Shown here in pieces: positions 1-7,724 of a DNA stretch of 32,392 nucleotides. Numbering within the stretch: position 1 is the first letter of the stretch; each line of letters opens with the position of its first letter. This stretch comes from Ignavibacteria bacterium. Its GTDB lineage: Bacteria > Bacteroidota > Ignavibacteria > Tepidaquicellales > Tepidaquicellaceae. Location: the NCBI GenBank assembly GCA_015657505.1, contig JADLKE010000001.1:137177-169568 (forward strand). Direction: 5' to 3'. Under the pieces are notes generated by a model, which was given only the letters and a program-made list of their open reading frames with translations, had not been told where the DNA came from and did not search any database. The translations under genes were made by a program, and so were the position numbers.

Positions 1-942
1 TACGCCGCTCGGCAAATCCGCTGCCTCGAACGGCGAATAGTACACCCCTTCATTCATGTTCTCATTTATAAGAACGGCGATGTTCTTCCCGAGACTGTTG
101 TAAACCTTGAGCGTTACGAATGATGCGCTGTTTATCGCGAACTTTATCTTCGTTAAAGGATTGAACGGATTCGGGAAATTCTGATATAATTCCGGACGCG
201 CAGGAATCTCTTCCTCCGAATAATTTATGTTTGTCACTTGCCAGTTGTTGAACAATGTCTGCAGCGAATCTATCGGGTCCTTAGTCGTCGGCGTGTTCGG
301 AACAACTAGGTTGCAGTAGTAAGTTCCAAGCGTGTCTCCTGGTTTTGCCACCCTTAGAAAAGCCGAAATCGCAGACTTCCCGTATGAATTGCATCTCGTA
401 TCCGCGCCTACCATTTTTGCTCCCTGAAGCGCTGCCATCAGTTTGTCTGCAAGCGTTCCCTGCTGCCTGTTGAATCTCGCTTCCATTGAATCGAGCACTT
501 TCTGCCCGAGAAGAATGTTCCCCTGTATCGTGTATGTGGGTCCGATAATGTGATTCTTGTAATTCGTACAGTTTACTCCGGTGTATGCGGCTGTTCTTCC
601 TCCTCCTGTTAGGTCAACCATCCCGTACTGACGCACCGTCGGATTATTGCCGTAATCATGCGCTACCAGTGAATCCCTTATCTGTATCGGTGAATAATGC
701 TGCTGCATCAGATATGACGCGTAATTGTAATTGCCCTGAAGCCAGGATGCCTGAACGTGAACTACGCCCCAACCGGGCTGCACGTAACTGAGTATGAGAC
801 AGTTCGCGATGCACGAAGCGCCCGCGCTGCCCACCTCCCCGGTGACAGGGTCTATAGCGCAAATCGAGAAAGTTGATTTTGCTGTCTCGGAACGGAACAA
901 CGTAATAAATAGAATAAATAAAATCAGTATTGCTTTCCGCAT
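1..942 (-). CDS. DUF1028 family secreted protein with T9SS sorting domain (partial, C-terminus off the window)
   Basis: An open frame of 314 codons runs without a stop from ATG at 942 to the left edge, so the C-terminus is missing. The protein opens with a signal peptide (MRKAILILFILFITLF), then the DUF1028 opening pattern 'TFSICAIDPVTGEVGSAGAS', which resembles the N-terminus of Ntn-hydrolase-like DUF1028 proteins. The core (about residues 24-225) has 'PGWGVVHVQA' and 'GGGRTAAYTG'. Near residue 260 comes 'ELYQNFPNPFNPLTKIKF', the usual start of a T9SS type A C-terminal domain, continuing to 'DLPSGV' at the edge. It is therefore probably exported through the Sec system and then T9SS to the cell surface. 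DUF1028 proteins have no firmly established reaction. It lies 39 bp behind truA, with a small AT-rich hairpin between them. Family call is confident; function is open. Confidence 0.85.
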   Translation of the reverse strand, partial: MRKAILILFILFITLFRSETAKSTFSICAIDPVTGEVGSAGASCIANCLILSYVQPGWGVVHVQASWLQGNYNYASYLMQQHYSPIQIRDSLVAHDYGNNPTVRQYGMVDLTGGGRTAAYTGVNCTNYKNHIIGPTYTIQGNILLGQKVLDSMEARFNRQQGTLADKLMAALQGAKMVGADTRCNSYGKSAISAFLRVAKPGDTLGTYYCNLVVPNTPTTKDPIDSLQTLFNNWQVTNINYSEEEIPARPELYQNFPNPFNPLTKIKFAINSASFVTLKVYNSLGKNIAVLINENMNEGVYYSPFEAADLPSGV

Positions 943-976
943 AAAAGAGTAAATATTTTTTTAATTTAACTCTTTT
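943..976 (-). other. AT-rich inverted repeat between truA and the DUF1028 gene
   Basis: AAAAGAGT at 943-950 pairs with ACTCTTTT at 969-976, and the stem can extend by AAAT/ATTT with one bulged base. The structure ends directly at the DUF1028 start codon (942), so it covers the ribosome-binding region. It lies just after the truA stop. It could be a weak terminator or could mask the start; being AT-rich it may mean nothing. Confidence 0.3.
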
Positions 977-981
977 ATGTT

Positions 982-1725
982 TTAATAATATACTTTTTCT
1001 AAGAACAACCCTGATGGAGGCGCCGTGAAGAATGCCGGCTCTTTTGAATATGATTTTAAAAAGTCTTGGATATCATCGTACGAAACATTACCTCTTCCCG
1101 CCTCCGCCAGCACACCGGTAATCCGACGCACCATCTTCCATAAAAAATGCGAAGCCTTTATTCTGATAAAAATTTTCTCCCTTGATTCCGTTACGCTTAT
1201 TTCTTTCACGTCGACAAGAGTCGATTTGTCCTCGGGAAGTTTTTCCGCGAATGATATGAAATCGTGCATTCCTTTCATTCCGGATGCTACCTCCTGCATC
1301 GCCTTAATATCAAGCCTGTCCTTTATCCACCATACTAAATTCTTTTCAAACGCCGTCCTTCTTTTCGAGATTACATATAAATACTGTCTCGCTGTCGCCG
1401 AATGCCTCGCGTGAAAATTTTGTTTCGCCTTTTCAATCTCAAGTATGTTAATGTCAGACGGCAGCAGGTCGTTTACCTTCATCTTAAGTATTTCCGGAGC
1501 AAGCATCGTGCTGCATTCGAGATGCGCGACCTGTTCGATGGCGTGTACTCCCCTGTCTGTCCTGCCTGAACCCTGAAGTTCCGTGAATTTTCCGGAGCCT
1601 TTTGATTTTTGAATCGCTTCCGTAAAACATTTTATAAGCGTGCCCTGTATAGTCTTCGCGTCCTTCTGTTGCTGCCAGCCCGCATAGTTTGTACCTCTGT
1701 ATTCCAGGAATATCTTAAATCTCAT
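982..1725 (-). CDS. truA: tRNA pseudouridine(38-40) synthase TruA
   Basis: This 247-aa protein converts uridine to pseudouridine at positions 38-40 in the anticodon stem-loop of many tRNAs; it is cytosolic. Family landmarks are 'EYRGTNYAGWQQQ' at the N-terminus, the catalytic motif 'GSGRTDRGVHA' with catalytic Asp57, and 'RARQYLYVI'-like and 'FLWKMVRRITG' segments in the second half. Length is typical for bacterial TruA. The ATG at 1725 gives a normal TruA N-terminus with no extension; no Shine-Dalgarno sequence is seen. It is separated from the upstream kinase gene by a terminator (about 1786-1823), so it probably has its own promoter in 1726-1790, though I cannot name a clear one. Confidence 0.97.
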   Translation of the reverse strand: MRFKIFLEYRGTNYAGWQQQKDAKTIQGTLIKCFTEAIQKSKGSGKFTELQGSGRTDRGVHAIEQVAHLECSTMLAPEILKMKVNDLLPSDINILEIEKAKQNFHARHSATARQYLYVISKRRTAFEKNLVWWIKDRLDIKAMQEVASGMKGMHDFISFAEKLPEDKSTLVDVKEISVTESREKIFIRIKASHFLWKMVRRITGVLAEAGRGNVSYDDIQDFLKSYSKEPAFFTAPPSGLFLEKVYY

Positions 1726-1785
1726 ATCGGTTTTGTTTTCATTAATGCTGACAATATATATTATTTCGCCGCGAGGATAAATATA

Positions 1786-1823
1786 GAAATAAAAAAGAAG
1801 GCGTGAAAAAACCGCGCCCTCTT
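1786..1823 (-). terminator. Intrinsic terminator after the hybrid kinase gene
   Basis: Read on the minus strand, AAGAGGGCG (1823-1815) pairs with CGCCTTCTT (1803-1795): nine pairs including one G-U, with an 11-nt loop. The stem runs straight into a T-rich tract (TTTTATTTC) ending near 1786. It begins 20 bp after the kinase stop codon. This is the clearest rho-independent terminator in the window and ends the signalling cluster before truA. Confidence 0.8.
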
Positions 1824-1842
1824 CATTAGTTATGAGAATTAC

Positions 1843-4635
1843 TTATATTTTTTTCAGTTCGTCGTGTGTAAGTTTGTATATGTTATCAAGCCTGTCTATC
1901 AGACTTTCAAGTTCTTCTCTCGTGTTGTTGCCGTTCAGGGATTCAACCATTATGCAGACTTCGGCCAGCCTGTTAGCTCCGAGATTGTGGCTGATGCGTC
2001 TCAGGTTCGATGACGCCTTCTTGATTGCAGGCAGATTATTGCTCCTGAATGATTTCTTTATCTCCGATATTAGTTCTGGAGCTAGTTCCATGTAAAGGCT
2101 TATGACTTCTTTGAAATTGCTGCTCTCATTCAGTTGCTTCAATCCGAAAATTATTTCGGAATCAAGCATTAAACTTGATTTTATGTTTCTCGATTCCGTT
2201 TTCCTTGCTTTTAAATTCTCCGACCACTTCTTTATTATATTCTGCACATCGTCGACAACTACCGGCTTGCTAAGATAATCATCCATTCCCGCGTTTATGC
2301 ATTTTTCTTTGTCCCCCTGCAAAACATTCGCCGTCATCGCGATTATGAAAGGTCTTTCCTCGGAATTCCAGTTCTGAACAATGTATTTCGTTGCCTCGAT
2401 TCCGTCCATTTCCGGCATCTGGACATCCATGAAAACTAGATCGTATCTTACACGCTTCAGTTCATCGATGGCTTCAATTCCGTTACTGACAACATCCGAC
2501 TGATATCCTAATTGTGAAAGGATTTTTACTATTAATTTCTGGTTTATTATGTTGTCCTCGGCTACAAGAACTTTCAAAGGAATTTCTTCGGATAATTTTT
2601 TCTTATCCGGTTTGGTTTCCTGACCGGTTTTATATAATTCTCTTTCTTTCTTCTTATCCGTTGTATCAATCGTTGGGCCGAGAATTGACATTAGCATTTT
2701 ATACAACTGTGCCTGTTTTATCGGCTTTGATACTATTGCGTTCAAATACTCGTTGATTTCCTGCTTGTCTATGTCCTGAGAACCGCCCGAACTTAGAATT
2801 ACGACCGGAAGCGATTTCTTGTCTCTGTACTTTCTTATTTCTTTCGTTAGTTCAAGACCGTCCATCTCAGGCATTAACATGTCAAGTATCGCTATATCGA
2901 ACGGGTCGTTGTTTATAATCCATTTTACCGCATCCTTTGGATTTCTTGTTGTTCGCGGCATCATACCCCAGTTCTTGCATTGTAGAGTCAGAATGTGCAG
3001 GTTGGTCTCATTGTCATCGACAATTAAAACACGCTTGTTCTTCAATGCGGGAGTTGATGATTTTAAGAACACCTTCGGAGGAATTACCTTCGATACCTTG
3101 GTCTTTATAGTGAAATAAAATGTCGAACCCTGCTTTTCCTTGCTCTTCACCCATATTTTTCCGCCCATGAGTTCAACAAGTCGCTTGCATATTGCAAGCC
3201 CCAGCCCCGTGCCGCCGTATTTTCTTGTAGTTGAAGAATCTACCTGCGTGAAACTGTGGAAAATGTGATTCAATTTCTCATCCGGTATTCCGATTCCCGA
3301 ATCCTTTACCATAAATTGAAGTTCGACTATATCATCATCCTGACTGATTTTCTTCACGTTGACAAGAACTTCCCCGTAATCCGTGAACTTTATCGCGTTA
3401 TTGATTAGATTAACGAGTATCTGCCTGAGTCTCGTAACATCGCCGATAATGAAATCCGGAACGTCCTGCTCTATGAGATGCAGCAGATCAAGTCTTTTCT
3501 TAACCGCTTCAGACGCGAGAAGTTCAAATGCCTCTTCGATGCACTCCTTGACTTCGAATGGGACCTCCTCAAGATCCATCTTCCCTGATTCTATCTTAGA
3601 GAAATCGAGAATATCGTTTATTAATGTAAGCAGCGTGTCTCCGCTGACTCTTATCGTTTCTACATATTCCCTCTGCTCAGGCGTAAGATTCGTTTCGAGT
3701 AGCAAACCGGTCATTCCCAGAACTCCGTTCATCGGCGTCCGTATTTCATGGCTCATTATCGCAAGAAATTCAGACTTAACTCTTGCTGCTTCCTCCGCGG
3801 TCTCTTTTAACTTAATTAATTCATCTTCCGCTTTCTTTCTTTCAGTTATATCAGAAATGATTCCGTATAAGCCGACAATTTTTCCGTTTTCATCATATAA
3901 GAGCCTCGAGAATACATCAGCCCAGATAGGTGTGTTATCTTTTGCCCGGAGCCTTACCTGATAACGGCAATAATCATTTACCTTTCTAGAAAGTTTGCTG
4001 TAACATTCTTCATACAGATAAAAATCACTCGGATAAATAAAACTGCCGAATGGCCTGTCCAGTGATTGTTCGATTGAATAATTTGTGATATCGCACCAGG
4101 CTTTGTTTATGTATATCAACTTCCCCTTTGCATCTGTCTGAAATATTATATCTTTTATGTTATTCGTAAACGTATCAAAATTACCTCGGCTGATTAAATA
4201 ACTGTCTTGAGGATTCTGTATTTCTTTAACGAGCGCGGAAATCGAGTCCAGCATCTGCTCCATGCTCAATCCCTCGATGTTATCTACTTTTTTCCCGAGA
4301 TACTGTAGAAGGATAAGAAGTATTTCCTTTAGTGTCAGATAAATAAACTTTTGCCTCTTCGATTCGGCAAGCAGTAGTTCGTTTGATTTCTTGAGGTCTT
4401 CTGCAATTAATCTCAGACTGTTAATCTTGCTCTTGCTGTCATCTTCCAGATTTGTGTAATGAGTATCGACAAGTTCTAAGAGATTGTACAATTTATCCGG
4501 AATGGATGTCGCGTATTCCGGAATTTTGATAAAATTTGATATTTCAGATAACCAAATAAGGAAATCTATAAATTCCTTTTCCGATTTCAGATTGAATACC
4601 GTTTTTATTTGGTCAATTAATGCCCGATTTTTCAT
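1843..4635 (-). CDS. Cytosolic hybrid histidine kinase (PAS-HisKA-HATPase-REC-REC-degenerate HPt)
   Basis: 930 aa, no signal peptide or membrane segment. Domain order: helical N-terminus with a likely coiled coil (about 60-100); PAS domain (about 150-265, '[11 protein letters not shown]', ending '[11 protein letters not shown]'); HisKA with '[11 protein letters not shown]' and phospho-His296; HATPase with N-box Asn409/412/413, 'DSGIGI' 445-450 and 'GGTGLGL'; first receiver (536-650; Asp540/541, phospho-Asp585, Lys637); second receiver (688-800; Glu693/Asp694, phospho-Asp737, Thr768, Lys790); and an HPt-like helical tail (about 825-925). In that tail the expected A-H-x-L-K-G is 'SSNLRR': Ser876 (codon TCG at 2008-2010) stands where the His belongs, although 'HNLGA' is kept. 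The domain probably cannot take a phosphate, and the HPt gene 151 bp upstream may replace it. The PAS ligand is unknown. Confidence 0.93.
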   Translation of the reverse strand: MKNRALIDQIKTVFNLKSEKEFIDFLIWLSEISNFIKIPEYATSIPDKLYNLLELVDTHYTNLEDDSKSKINSLRLIAEDLKKSNELLLAESKRQKFIYLTLKEILLILLQYLGKKVDNIEGLSMEQMLDSISALVKEIQNPQDSYLISRGNFDTFTNNIKDIIFQTDAKGKLIYINKAWCDITNYSIEQSLDRPFGSFIYPSDFYLYEECYSKLSRKVNDYCRYQVRLRAKDNTPIWADVFSRLLYDENGKIVGLYGIISDITERKKAEDELIKLKETAEEAARVKSEFLAIMSHEIRTPMNGVLGMTGLLLETNLTPEQREYVETIRVSGDTLLTLINDILDFSKIESGKMDLEEVPFEVKECIEEAFELLASEAVKKRLDLLHLIEQDVPDFIIGDVTRLRQILVNLINNAIKFTDYGEVLVNVKKISQDDDIVELQFMVKDSGIGIPDEKLNHIFHSFTQVDSSTTRKYGGTGLGLAICKRLVELMGGKIWVKSKEKQGSTFYFTIKTKVSKVIPPKVFLKSSTPALKNKRVLIVDDNETNLHILTLQCKNWGMMPRTTRNPKDAVKWIINNDPFDIAILDMLMPEMDGLELTKEIRKYRDKKSLPVVILSSGGSQDIDKQEINEYLNAIVSKPIKQAQLYKMLMSILGPTIDTTDKKKERELYKTGQETKPDKKKLSEEIPLKVLVAEDNIINQKLIVKILSQLGYQSDVVSNGIEAIDELKRVRYDLVFMDVQMPEMDGIEATKYIVQNWNSEERPFIIAMTANVLQGDKEKCINAGMDDYLSKPVVVDDVQNIIKKWSENLKARKTESRNIKSSLMLDSEIIFGLKQLNESSNFKEVISLYMELAPELISEIKKSFRSNNLPAIKKASSNLRRISHNLGANRLAEVCIMVESLNGNNTREELESLIDRLDNIYKLTHDELKKI

Positions 4636-4677
4636 CCCTAATAGTGAATTTACTATATAAAATTTTTTTATACTATA

Positions 4678-4776
4678 TGGCGTTTATGCTCTTTATTATA
4701 AAATAGCGTATAAACAACGATTTATTTTGAACGCCAAGAGCGAAATTGCAATATTCATACTAACAATTGCAATTTC
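4678..4776 (-). other. Intergenic region with inverted repeats between HPt and kinase genes
   Basis: The 151-bp gap 4636-4786 is AT-rich and holds two paired structures. GAAATTGCAAT (4742-4752) and ATTGCAATTTC (4766-4776) are a perfect 11-bp inverted repeat with a 13-nt spacer, 11 bp after the HPt stop. Further left, GGCGTT and AACGCC enclose an imperfect GTTTATGCT / AGCGTATAAAC pair. No T-tract follows either one on the minus strand, so they are poor intrinsic terminators. They could be an operator, an attenuating RNA fold or a processing site setting the kinase level apart from that of hpd and HPt. Confidence 0.45.
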
Positions 4777-4786
4777 TATACCATTA

Positions 4787-5140
4787 TTATAGAGAATTCA
4801 TTGCCTCGATTGTAAGTCCGTAAACCTGTTGTATTTTTTGAACCAATTCTTGTGTCCCTTCTGAAATCCCGTTTTTAGAATTGAGTTCAATGGTCTTACA
4901 TATTGATGCAAGTTCTTTTGCGCCGATATTCAGGCTGGCGCCTTTTAAAGCATGGGCAGTTTTGGAAAGTGAGTCAAGGTCATTGGATTTTGATGTTTCC
5001 ACAATTTTATTGTACAGTTCCGGATATTGCTCGATATAAAGATTTAATATTTCCTTAAAAAAATCATTTTCATCATCATTCATCTCCTTCAAACTCTGAA
5101 TGATTGAAAAATCCAGTAGATCTTCTTTTTTATAGTCCAT
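4787..5140 (-). CDS. Stand-alone HPt phosphotransfer protein
   Basis: A 117-aa single-domain protein, matching the length of an HPt four-helix bundle. The central motif 'TAHALKGASLNIGA' carries the phospho-accepting His63 followed by the conserved Lys-Gly and the Gly-Ala turn. Such proteins relay phosphate between the receiver of a hybrid kinase and the receiver of an output regulator. It starts 7 bp after hpd, so the two are surely co-transcribed. The hybrid kinase (1843-4635) and the sigma-54-type regulator (6299-7684) lie on either side, suggesting the route His296 > receiver > His63 > regulator Asp52. That route is inferred from gene order and from the loss of His in the kinase's own HPt-like tail. 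Confidence 0.9.
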   Translation of the reverse strand: MDYKKEDLLDFSIIQSLKEMNDDENDFFKEILNLYIEQYPELYNKIVETSKSNDLDSLSKTAHALKGASLNIGAKELASICKTIELNSKNGISEGTQELVQKIQQVYGLTIEAMNSL

Positions 5141-5147
5141 ATTATTA

Positions 5148-6269
5148 TTATAAAGTTCCTCTTAATGCCTGTTCTCTTTCTATTGATTCAAACAGAGCCT
5201 TGAAATTACCTTTCCCAAAACTCCGAGCGCCCTTACGCTGTATTATCTCGAAAAAAAGCGTCGGCCTGTCCTCAACAGGTTTTGTAAAAATCTGAAGCAG
5301 GTATCCGTCTTCATCTCTGTCAACCAGGATTCCTGTTTCCTCAAGCAATTTAATATCTTCGTCTATTGTTCCGATACGGTTTATAAGTTCGTTATAATAT
5401 GTCTTTGGTACCGTAAGGAATTCGACTCCTCTTTTTTTCAAATCGGAAACAGTCGTCAAAATATCAGTGGTTGTCATTGCGACGTGCTGAATGCCCGGAG
5501 ATTTATAGAAATCAAGATATTCTTCTATCTGTGATTTTTTCTTACCGGGTGCAGGCTCATTGATAGGGATCTTAATCTTGCCCGTGCTGTTCTGCATAAC
5601 TTTGCTCATCAGTGCCGTATACTCCGTTGAAATATCCTTATCGTCAAAAGAAAGAAGTTGGTTGAATCCCATCGTTTTTGCGTAAAAATCCACCCAGTGA
5701 AGCATCTTGCCGAGTTCGACGTTTCCCACCATGTGATCCACCGAACGAAGTCCTGTATCAGTTATTCCTTCAGGTGCTTTCGATTTCGCATCAATGAAAC
5801 CCGGGATAAAGAGTCCGGAATAGTTCTTCCTTTCAATAAAAGAATGTATCGTATCTCCGAATGTTCTGATTGCGGATTTTATAATATATCCGTTTTCATC
5901 CTTAAATGTTTGAGGTTCAATAAACGGTATCGCCCCTCTTTTCACGGTTTCCTCGAAAGATTTCGCTGCGTCCTCCACTTCGAATGCTACGTCGAATACC
6001 CCGTCGCCGTGTTTTTTCACGTGCTCGGAGATTGGCGAACTATCATCGTATGATGAACTTAGAACAAATCTAATCTTACCCTGTTCGAGCAAGTATGAGG
6101 CCTTTTGATTGTTTTTTGTTTCCAGACCTGAATAGCCTGTAAGTTTGAAACCAAATCCGTATTGGTAGTATAATGAGGACTGTTTGGCGTTGCCGCAATA
6201 GAACTCGATATAATCAATTCTTTTTAAAGGGAGAAAATCTTTCATACTCATTTCTTTTGTTTTATTCAT
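5148..6269 (-). CDS. hpd: 4-hydroxyphenylpyruvate dioxygenase
   Basis: A 373-aa non-haem Fe(II) enzyme converting 4-hydroxyphenylpyruvate and O2 to homogentisate and CO2 in tyrosine breakdown; cytosolic. The two-domain vicinal-oxygen-chelate layout is clear: N-terminal half from 'RIDYIEFYCGNAKQSSLYY', catalytic half from 'SVDHMVGNVE'. The iron ligands are visible as His179 ('DHMVGNV'), His262 ('GIQHVAM') and Glu341 ('FFEIIQR'), and the C-terminal 'GARSFGKGNFKALFESIE' helix closing the active site is intact. Length is normal. ATG at 6269 is used here; Met8 is a possible alternative. It lies 29 bp after the response regulator gene and 7 bp before the HPt gene. No homogentisate dioxygenase or tyrosine aminotransferase gene is in the window, so the rest of the pathway must be elsewhere. 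Confidence 0.95.
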   Translation of the reverse strand: MNKTKEMSMKDFLPLKRIDYIEFYCGNAKQSSLYYQYGFGFKLTGYSGLETKNNQKASYLLEQGKIRFVLSSSYDDSSPISEHVKKHGDGVFDVAFEVEDAAKSFEETVKRGAIPFIEPQTFKDENGYIIKSAIRTFGDTIHSFIERKNYSGLFIPGFIDAKSKAPEGITDTGLRSVDHMVGNVELGKMLHWVDFYAKTMGFNQLLSFDDKDISTEYTALMSKVMQNSTGKIKIPINEPAPGKKKSQIEEYLDFYKSPGIQHVAMTTTDILTTVSDLKKRGVEFLTVPKTYYNELINRIGTIDEDIKLLEETGILVDRDEDGYLLQIFTKPVEDRPTLFFEIIQRKGARSFGKGNFKALFESIEREQALRGTL

Positions 6270-6298
6270 AAAACAAAATAAATCAGGAATAATTCCAA

Positions 6299-7684
6299 TC
6301 AGTACTTATATTCACGCGGGTCAATACCCAGTTTTGCAATTTTCTGTCTAAGACTTACAGGATGGAAATTTATAGCCTTAGCAGTTGCGGCAACATTTCC
6401 CTTGTATAACTTGAGATACTTTATGATAAAATCAATTTCGAAATCTTTAATGACAGCCTCTTTATTCTCGTTGTAATCCGCGGAAAATTTTCTTTCGCTA
6501 GTCTTACCAAGAATGTTCACAGGAAGTAGATCGGGTGTTATTTTATTATCTTCGCAAAGAATCGTCGTCCTTTCGGCAACATTCTTCAATTCTCTAATAT
6601 TGCCCGGCCACGGATAGTTCAGGAGAATATCCTTCACTCCTTTATCGATGTGCGGGACTGGCTTCTTGTTAGTTTTACTGAATTCCCGGATAAACTTGTC
6701 AAAATAATATTCGATATCTTCTTTTCTGTCCTTCAGACTCGGAAGTTTAAATTCAAATACGTTTAGCCTGTAATAGAGGTCTTCTCTGAATTTACCATCA
6801 GAAATTAATTTTGTCAGGTCCTGATTAGTCGCGGCAATTATTCTCACATTCGTAGTCTGAATCCTTGTGTCGCCTACTTTTGAAAACTCTTTCTCTTGAA
6901 GTACTCGCAGCAGTTTCACCTGTATAACGGTATCAATTTCGCCTATTTCATCGAGAAATATCGTACCGTTATCCGCAATTTCGAAATATCCTTTATGATC
7001 TTTTATCGCGCCTGTAAACGAGCCTTTCACGTGACCGAAAAGTTCCGATTCAAGGAGATGAGGCGGCAATGCAGCACAATTCAAAACAACAAATTGCTGG
7101 TCTTTTCTGTTACTTGACCTGTGTATGTATTTTGACAGAACTTCCTTACCGGTTCCGTTTGCTCCGGTAATAAGCACAGTTGAATCCGTCCTAGCGACTT
7201 TCTTCGCTTCGGATAGCATATCTTTGATTTCTTTGCTCGAAGTGTCGTAAACGAATTCTGCCTCGGCGTCATGCTCAACCCTTTCGAGTCTCTGCTTTAA
7301 AAGAATATTCTCGTGCAATAACTGGATCCGTTCTATACCTCTCTGAATTGAGAGAAGGAGTTCTTCCTTATTCACGGGTTTAGTAAGGTAATCGAACGCT
7401 CCAAGTCGTATTGCATCAACTGCTGAACGTATGGTTGCGAACGCTGTAATAAGTATGACTATGAAGTCAGGTTCTATTTTTAGAGCCTCTTCGGTCAGTT
7501 CGATTCCGTTCATGCCCGGCATGTTGAAATCGGTAAGTAAAATGTCATACTTGAATTCTTTGATCTTTTCGATAGCATTCTCGCCGCTGTTCACAGTTGT
7601 TACGCTGTGCCCGGCGTCTTCGAGAACTTTTCTCAATATTGCTATCGAAGTTATTTCGTCGTCTACGACTAGTATTCTCGCCAT
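6299..7684 (-). CDS. Sigma-54-dependent response regulator (NtrC family)
   Basis: 461 aa with the classic order: receiver (1-120; Asp8/Asp9, phospho-Asp52, Thr79, Lys102), AAA+ central domain (about 145-380) and Fis-type helix-turn-helix (about 415-455, 'VAATAKAINFHPVSLRQKI'). The AAA+ part has Walker A 'GANGTGKE' (174-181), the sigma-54 contact loop as 'GSFTGA' (221-226, Ser where most have Ala), Walker B 'IFLDEIGE' (242-249) and 'REDLYYRL' with Arg fingers near 300/306. It would activate sigma-54 promoters after phosphorylation. Targets are unknown; I found no convincing GG-N10-GC promoter in the intergenic gaps here. It lies 40 bp after the PLD-like gene and 29 bp ahead of hpd, so it may be the output of the HPt/hybrid kinase relay and a regulator of hpd. 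Confidence 0.93.
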   Translation of the reverse strand: MARILVVDDEITSIAILRKVLEDAGHSVTTVNSGENAIEKIKEFKYDILLTDFNMPGMNGIELTEEALKIEPDFIVILITAFATIRSAVDAIRLGAFDYLTKPVNKEELLLSIQRGIERIQLLHENILLKQRLERVEHDAEAEFVYDTSSKEIKDMLSEAKKVARTDSTVLITGANGTGKEVLSKYIHRSSNRKDQQFVVLNCAALPPHLLESELFGHVKGSFTGAIKDHKGYFEIADNGTIFLDEIGEIDTVIQVKLLRVLQEKEFSKVGDTRIQTTNVRIIAATNQDLTKLISDGKFREDLYYRLNVFEFKLPSLKDRKEDIEYYFDKFIREFSKTNKKPVPHIDKGVKDILLNYPWPGNIRELKNVAERTTILCEDNKITPDLLPVNILGKTSERKFSADYNENKEAVIKDFEIDFIIKYLKLYKGNVAATAKAINFHPVSLRQKIAKLGIDPREYKY

Positions 7685-7724
7685 CTAATAGGTTTTATCT
7701 AACCATTAATTTTGTGTATTATGT

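Noticed and set aside
3383..3961. 192-codon plus-strand frame opposite the hybrid kinase
   Set aside because: Antisense shadow: serine-rich translation with no domain, lying wholly over the HisKA/HATPase coding region.
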